Position numbers and translations under genes: made by a program. DNA of 64,000 bases from Propionispira raffinosivorans DSM 20765 (GTDB lineage: Bacteria > Bacillota > Negativicutes > Selenomonadales > Selenomonadaceae): NCBI RefSeq assembly GCF_000381065.1, contig NZ_KB905843.1, forward strand, positions 62,001 to 126,000, read 5' to 3'. This document shows positions 59,927 through 64,000 of this stretch, piece by piece. The notes under the pieces were generated by a model that saw only the letters and a list, made by a program, of their open reading frames with translations, was not told the DNA's origin and made no database searches. Each line of letters begins with the position of its first letter. Position 1 is the stretch's first letter.

Positions 59927-61082
59927 CGTTATGCGGTTTCTGAATCAAATTGGCTTTCGTAATGATATTTTCACCAAAGCGAGCTTTTAAATCATCCATC
60001 ATGTGATATAGTGCTTTCTTTTTTTGATCTTCCTGAAAGAGTGACTCTTCTTCATGTAACGACAGATTACTCCCCGTAATACCGAGCAGCCGAATACTTT
60101 CTTTAACTTTAACTTGTCGATATAGATTCACCGCCATCTGATAAATCACTTCATCAAAATTGGTTGGTTCAAGCAAAGATTGACTGCGGGTAATGGTTTG
60201 AAATGAAGCAAAACGAATTTTAATCGTTAAAGTTCTGGCTTTAACTCCCGACAATCGCAGACGCCATCCTACTTTTTCCGCAAGCGCCAAAAATTGTTTT
60301 TCAACTTGTGCTGCTTGCAGAAGATCTTGTTCAAAGGTTATTTCATTGCCAATGGACTGGATATCACGCTCCGGTTCCACTTTACGCTCATCGCGGCCAT
60401 TGGCCAATTCAATTAATTGATAAGACAGCGTCTTGCCCAAATATTTGGCCAGTTCATCCGACGAAGCCTGGGCAATCTGCCCAATCGTTCTAAAACCCAA
60501 TGCCTGTAATTTTTCACCTGTTTTTTTCCCAACACCCCACAGCCGACGAATCGGCATATCCCGTAAGATAGATTGTTCCAGACCACGCTCAATGATGACC
60601 AATCCGTCGGGTTTATCGAAGTCCGATGCCAGTTTTGCCAAAAATTTATTTGGTGCAATACCGACGGAAGCAATCAGTCCCAGTTCATCTTTGATCCGTT
60701 TTTTTAGCAATTTTGCGTAGTCTCGCTGATTAAGTGTGATTTTTTCCATACCGGTAATATCCAAAAAAGCCTCATCCAATGATAACGGCTCCACTAGTGG
60801 GGAAAATTCTTGAAAAATATGAAATATTTGCTTGGATACCGCTTTATATAAACTATGATTTCCTGCAACAAAAATCCCCTGTGGGCAGCGGCGCCGTGCT
60901 TCAACCATAGGCATCGCCGAATGTATGCCAAAACTGCGTGCTTCATAAGAAGCCGTTGACACAACCCCCCGATTGCTGAGACCGCCAACAATTACCGGCT
61001 GATTTTGATATGCTTCATTGTCTCGCTGCTCAATCGAAGCAAAAAAAGCATCCATGTCTACATGCATGATCCAACGTTCCAT
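59904..61082 (-). CDS. dinB: DNA polymerase IV (Y family)
   Basis: 392 aa from the ATG at 61080-61082, behind GGAGGGG. H-V-D-M-D-A-F-F-A-S at 5-14 and S-L-D-E-A-F-L-D near 100 hold the catalytic Asp/Glu residues. Helix-hairpin-helix G-V-G-K-K-T-G-E-K-L and a little-finger domain follow. It performs error-prone translesion synthesis. The C-terminus lacks an obvious beta-clamp peptide of the Q-L-x-L-F type. Confidence 0.93.
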   Translation of the reverse strand: MERWIMHVDMDAFFASIEQRDNEAYQNQPVIVGGLSNRGVVSTASYEARSFGIHSAMPMVEARRRCPQGIFVAGNHSLYKAVSKQIFHIFQEFSPLVEPLSLDEAFLDITGMEKITLNQRDYAKLLKKRIKDELGLIASVGIAPNKFLAKLASDFDKPDGLVIIERGLEQSILRDMPIRRLWGVGKKTGEKLQALGFRTIGQIAQASSDELAKYLGKTLSYQLIELANGRDERKVEPERDIQSIGNEITFEQDLLQAAQVEKQFLALAEKVGWRLRLSGVKARTLTIKIRFASFQTITRSQSLLEPTNFDEVIYQMAVNLYRQVKVKESIRLLGITGSNLSLHEEESLFQEDQKKKALYHMMDDLKARFGENIITKANLIQKPHNEKDLPKG

Positions 61083-61233
61083 CAAACCCCTCCGCTTCGC
61101 CAATCATATGTTCTATTCTACTTGAAAAACCTTACGGATGCAAGTATCCAAAGGGCCATATACGTTGCATTAAAGAAATTACATCTAGACTATTAGGCTG
61201 CCATATAAAATATTTAATGCAACTTATATAATA

Positions 61234-61268
61234 AAAAAATGTCTTTTCCGACGGGAAAAGACATTTTT
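61234..61268 (-). terminator. terminator of the SNF2 helicase gene
   Basis: AAAAATGTCTTTTCC...GGGAAAAGACATTTTT, with T runs on both strands. Confidence 0.8.
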
Positions 61269-64000
61269 CTATTTCGTATTAAATAACTCGCGAATTTCAG
61301 TTTCAGTAAGTTTTGAAAGGAAATTGTCACCTGGTTGAATCATTTGGTCAATAAGTGCTTTTTTCTTTTGCTGCAAAGCAAAAATCTTTTCTTCGATTGT
61401 GTCTTTTGTTATAAATTTAAAGACCTGCACATTTTTTTTCTGTCCCAGACGATACGCGCGATCTGTTGCCTGATCTTCAACGGCCGGGTTCCACCATGGA
61501 TCATAATGAATAACCATATCCGCACCAGTTAAATTGAGTCCCGTCCCTCCAGCTTTTAGCGAAATCAGAAACACCGGCTGGGTACCACTATTAAAAGCCT
61601 TAACTCGTTCAATTCGTTCAAGCGCTGGTGTATGCCCATCAAGATATTCATAAACGATACCCGCTTTTTTTAATTTAGCACCAATCATCGCCAGCATACT
61701 CGTAAACTGAGAAAAAATAAGTAAACGGTGCCCCCCGTCGACTGCATCATGCACGACTTCTTCCAACATCTCCAGTTTACCGCTGCCGCCTTTATAATCT
61801 TCTAAAAACAACGAAGGATGGCAGCATATCTGTCGCAGCCTTGTCAAAAGTGCCAAAATCTTCATGCGATTGTTATTAAAACCCGACTGTGCCAGCCCAG
61901 TTTCAAGTTCCTGTTTGGCCTGCATAAAATAACCTAAATAGACCTTGGCCTGCTGGGTAGTCATTTCATTGATCATCTTACCTTCTACTTTATCCGGCAG
62001 TTCTTTTAAAACATCTTTTTTCATACGCCGCAAAATAAACGGTGTAATATGTCGATTGAGATCCCGGAGAGCATGTTTGTCCTGATCACGGATTATCGGT
62101 ATTTCAAATCGATTTTTAAATTCTTTATGTGATAACAAGTACCCTGGCATTAAAAAATCAAAAATAGACCACAATTCCGTCAAAGTGTTCTCAATTGGAG
62201 TACCTGTAAGCGCAAAATATCCATGTGTTTTAAGCCGTTTGACTGCTTTTGCATTTTGCGTACCAGGATTTTTGATATGCTGCGCTTCATCAAGGAAACA
62301 ATAACAAAAATCTAATTTCTCATATTCTTCAATATCTTTTTTTAACATATTATAAGTCGTAATTACGAGATCCGCACCTTGAATTGTCGCTAATTTTTCC
62401 CGACGTTCACTTTTGCTTCCCGCCAATACAATGGCTTTTAATTCTGGGGCAAAGTGTTCGATTTCATCCAGCCAGTTGTACATGAGTGATGTCGGCGCCA
62501 CAACCAGTGATGGACTTTTAGCATCATCACGCTGCGATAATAAAAAAGCAATGACTTGTAGTGTCTTGCCCAGCCCCATGTCATCCGCTAAAATGCCGCC
62601 TAGTCCATATTTAGCTAGTGTTGCCAGCCAGCGGAAACCAACTTTTTGATAGTCACGCAATATTTTTTTCAGTGATTCTGGAACTTCAACATCAGCATCC
62701 ATGGGATCTTTAAGATCGGTTACTAATTTTTTGAAGGCCTGATTGCGCTCTAAGCGAAAACCATGTTCCTCTTTAGCCAAACTATCTATATAGGCTGCTT
62801 TGGCCAGCGGCATCCGAATAAACTCTGCTTTGCCTGCCTGAAGCCCTGTATTTTCAACAAAATCCGCTACACCAGCCAAAGCATCATCTTCCAAAGGAAT
62901 AAATGTACCATCTTTTAACCGATGATAACGTTTTTTTAACCGATAAGATGAAATAATATCGAGAAGTTCATTTAAATTAAAGCCTTCATGATTGAGTGAT
63001 ACTTCCAGTAGATTATCCTGATTGACACTTACCCCTGCTGTCACTTTTTCGAGACGCTGAATCGGTTTTTTCTTAAGTGACTCCGAATAATAAATATCGG
63101 CTAATTCAGTAAGTTCGGGCAAAGCCTGCGTCAAAAAGTTATAACATTGTTCTTCTTCTTTTTGTACATATAATTCTTGTTCAGCTCGAAACTCAAACTG
63201 TTCAAAAAAACGTAAAATCTGCCCTTCTACTAACTGATCACGAATCAAAATCTTACGATTCATCGTTGAAATCTCCTGTGAACCAATGGCTGGATTAAAT
63301 GTCACATCACCATAACTAAACAGAATTTTTGCACCGATGCCAGCACCTGCATAATCGAGATAGATATCCGCACTGAGTGGCAGAATTTCAAAACGATTCA
63401 AGAAGGACGGCGCAACCTTCACATTTACAATTTTTTCAATTTCCGGCATGACATTACTAAAAAAATCCGGCATATATTTTTTATCTATTTTTATATGTTT
63501 GTCCTCTTTAAAACATTGAATGAGTGGTTTTATATAACGAGAAAATTCTTCATCCACCTTATGGATAACGGTATGATTATATAACAGATAGCGAAAATTT
63601 TTATCTAAATTGACAAGTTCATCCTGCCCCATCGATAGCTGCCCGCCTGCCGCCAAATCGTTTACCATCAGACGAATCTGCGGTCTTGACTCTTCAATTT
63701 TAATTCGAGTTGGCGCAAATTCATTGAGCCCAAACGAAAAAGCATGCTCTTCCATAATGGTGAAAAATTTCACCAAGTTGCTTGGTGACAATTTAAACCG
63801 TTTTTGATCAAATGTTTTGCTAATCCCTGAAGCAGCACTATATGGTGAGAGGCTTTTTTCATCTTCATAAGCCATGCGCAGCAGATCCCATAGCTCTTGC
63901 GATAGTGCATCAAATTTAATGCGATGCGGCCGCAGTGTCAATTCTTTGCCGAAGACAATTTCTTCTTCATATAACATGGATTTAACAAAATCCGCTACAT
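61269..64000 (-). CDS. SNF2/DEAD-box family helicase, 5' end beyond the window
   Basis: The frame is open to the window edge: codons V-A-D-F-V-K-S precede the first in-window Met at 63975-63977, so the true start lies beyond. About 910 residues are visible: a SNF2-associated domain, then the helicase core with D-D-M-G-L-G-K-T-L (motif I), D-E-A-Q-H (II), L-T-G-T-P (III), and C-terminal S-L-K-A-G-G-T-G-L-N-L-T and D-R-A-Y-R-L-G-Q (V, VI). Full-length relatives have an N-terminal SWIM zinc finger. An ATP-driven dsDNA translocase; the cellular role is unclear. Confidence 0.92.
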   Translation of the reverse strand, partial: VADFVKSMLYEEEIVFGKELTLRPHRIKFDALSQELWDLLRMAYEDEKSLSPYSAASGISKTFDQKRFKLSPSNLVKFFTIMEEHAFSFGLNEFAPTRIKIEESRPQIRLMVNDLAAGGQLSMGQDELVNLDKNFRYLLYNHTVIHKVDEEFSRYIKPLIQCFKEDKHIKIDKKYMPDFFSNVMPEIEKIVNVKVAPSFLNRFEILPLSADIYLDYAGAGIGAKILFSYGDVTFNPAIGSQEISTMNRKILIRDQLVEGQILRFFEQFEFRAEQELYVQKEEEQCYNFLTQALPELTELADIYYSESLKKKPIQRLEKVTAGVSVNQDNLLEVSLNHEGFNLNELLDIISSYRLKKRYHRLKDGTFIPLEDDALAGVADFVENTGLQAGKAEFIRMPLAKAAYIDSLAKEEHGFRLERNQAFKKLVTDLKDPMDADVEVPESLKKILRDYQKVGFRWLATLAKYGLGGILADDMGLGKTLQVIAFLLSQRDDAKSPSLVVAPTSLMYNWLDEIEHFAPELKAIVLAGSKSERREKLATIQGADLVITTYNMLKKDIEEYEKLDFCYCFLDEAQHIKNPGTQNAKAVKRLKTHGYFALTGTPIENTLTELWSIFDFLMPGYLLSHKEFKNRFEIPIIRDQDKHALRDLNRHITPFILRRMKKDVLKELPDKVEGKMINEMTTQQAKVYLGYFMQAKQELETGLAQSGFNNNRMKILALLTRLRQICCHPSLFLEDYKGGSGKLEMLEEVVHDAVDGGHRLLIFSQFTSMLAMIGAKLKKAGIVYEYLDGHTPALERIERVKAFNSGTQPVFLISLKAGGTGLNLTGADMVIHYDPWWNPAVEDQATDRAYRLGQKKNVQVFKFITKDTIEEKIFALQQKKKALIDQMIQPGDNFLSKLTETEIRELFNTK

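Noticed and set aside
1-64000. CRISPR arrays, rRNA genes and complete insertion sequences
   Set aside because: No regularly spaced repeats, no rRNA segments and no transposase genes were seen.

Overview
The window looks like a low-GC anaerobic Firmicute, most probably a Negativicute (Selenomonadales/Veillonellales relatives). The clues are [FeFe]-hydrogenase maturation genes hydF and hydG with their TM1266-type regulator, a nirJ1/nirJ2 (ahbC/ahbD-like) radical-SAM pair of the siroheme-dependent heme route, an EFR1-type ferredoxin, a DUF362 ferredoxin protein, the YvrJ/DUF2922/DUF1659 cassette, Shine-Dalgarno sites of the AGGAGG type and AT-rich spacers. The genus assignment is inference only.

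Positions 1459-21456 are an integrated mobile element of about 20 kb. It has cut a host tRNA-Ser(CGA) gene at the anticodon loop: the 3' half lies at 1415-1472 and the 5' half at 21443-21486, sharing a 14-bp core. The element carries its own complete tRNA-Ser(CGA) at 21065-21152. Core genes are a tyrosine integrase (15740), an XRE repressor (15142) divergent from an excisionase-like gene, and a four-gene overlapping regulatory/replication-type operon (13377-14917). No capsid, portal, terminase or conjugation genes are visible, so it resembles a satellite-like or defence-cargo element rather than a full prophage. Cargo on the left: a DUF2971 protein, hicAB, two copies of a structured GC-rich repeat, a two-TM protein, an LRAT-like protein and a membrane KAP-family NTPase. 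The middle holds yvrJ, DUF2922, DUF1659, an amidase, a 31-aa membrane peptide and about 750 bp of GC-rich, hairpin-dense, apparently non-coding DNA. On the right is a three-gene operon: an unrecognised protein, a Septu/PtuA-like ATPase and a PtuB-like HNH nuclease.

Left of the element (1-1414) are a second hicB, a deleted hicA and a fragment of another element gene, probably debris of an earlier related insertion.

From 21.6 kb rightward the DNA reads as ordinary chromosome: tadA, an MFS transporter with a LysR regulator, recA, an ABC-F ATPase, an NlpC/P60 wall hydrolase, an EFR1 flavodoxin-ferredoxin, a His/Met-rich repeat protein coupled to a polyferredoxin, an aldo-keto reductase, an XRE-methyltransferase fusion, hydF-hydG-regulator, acr3-arsR, an orphan ABC ATPase with eroded motifs, a PHP phosphatase, MATE-MerR-DUF362, a Cof phosphatase, nirJ2-nirJ1, a TetR regulator, an amino-acid permease, a probable 6S RNA, dinB and a SNF2 helicase that runs off the right edge. 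A dense cluster of DnaA boxes lies at 55492-55807. Three full tRNA genes are present: Ser(CGA), Arg(CCT) and Arg(ACG).
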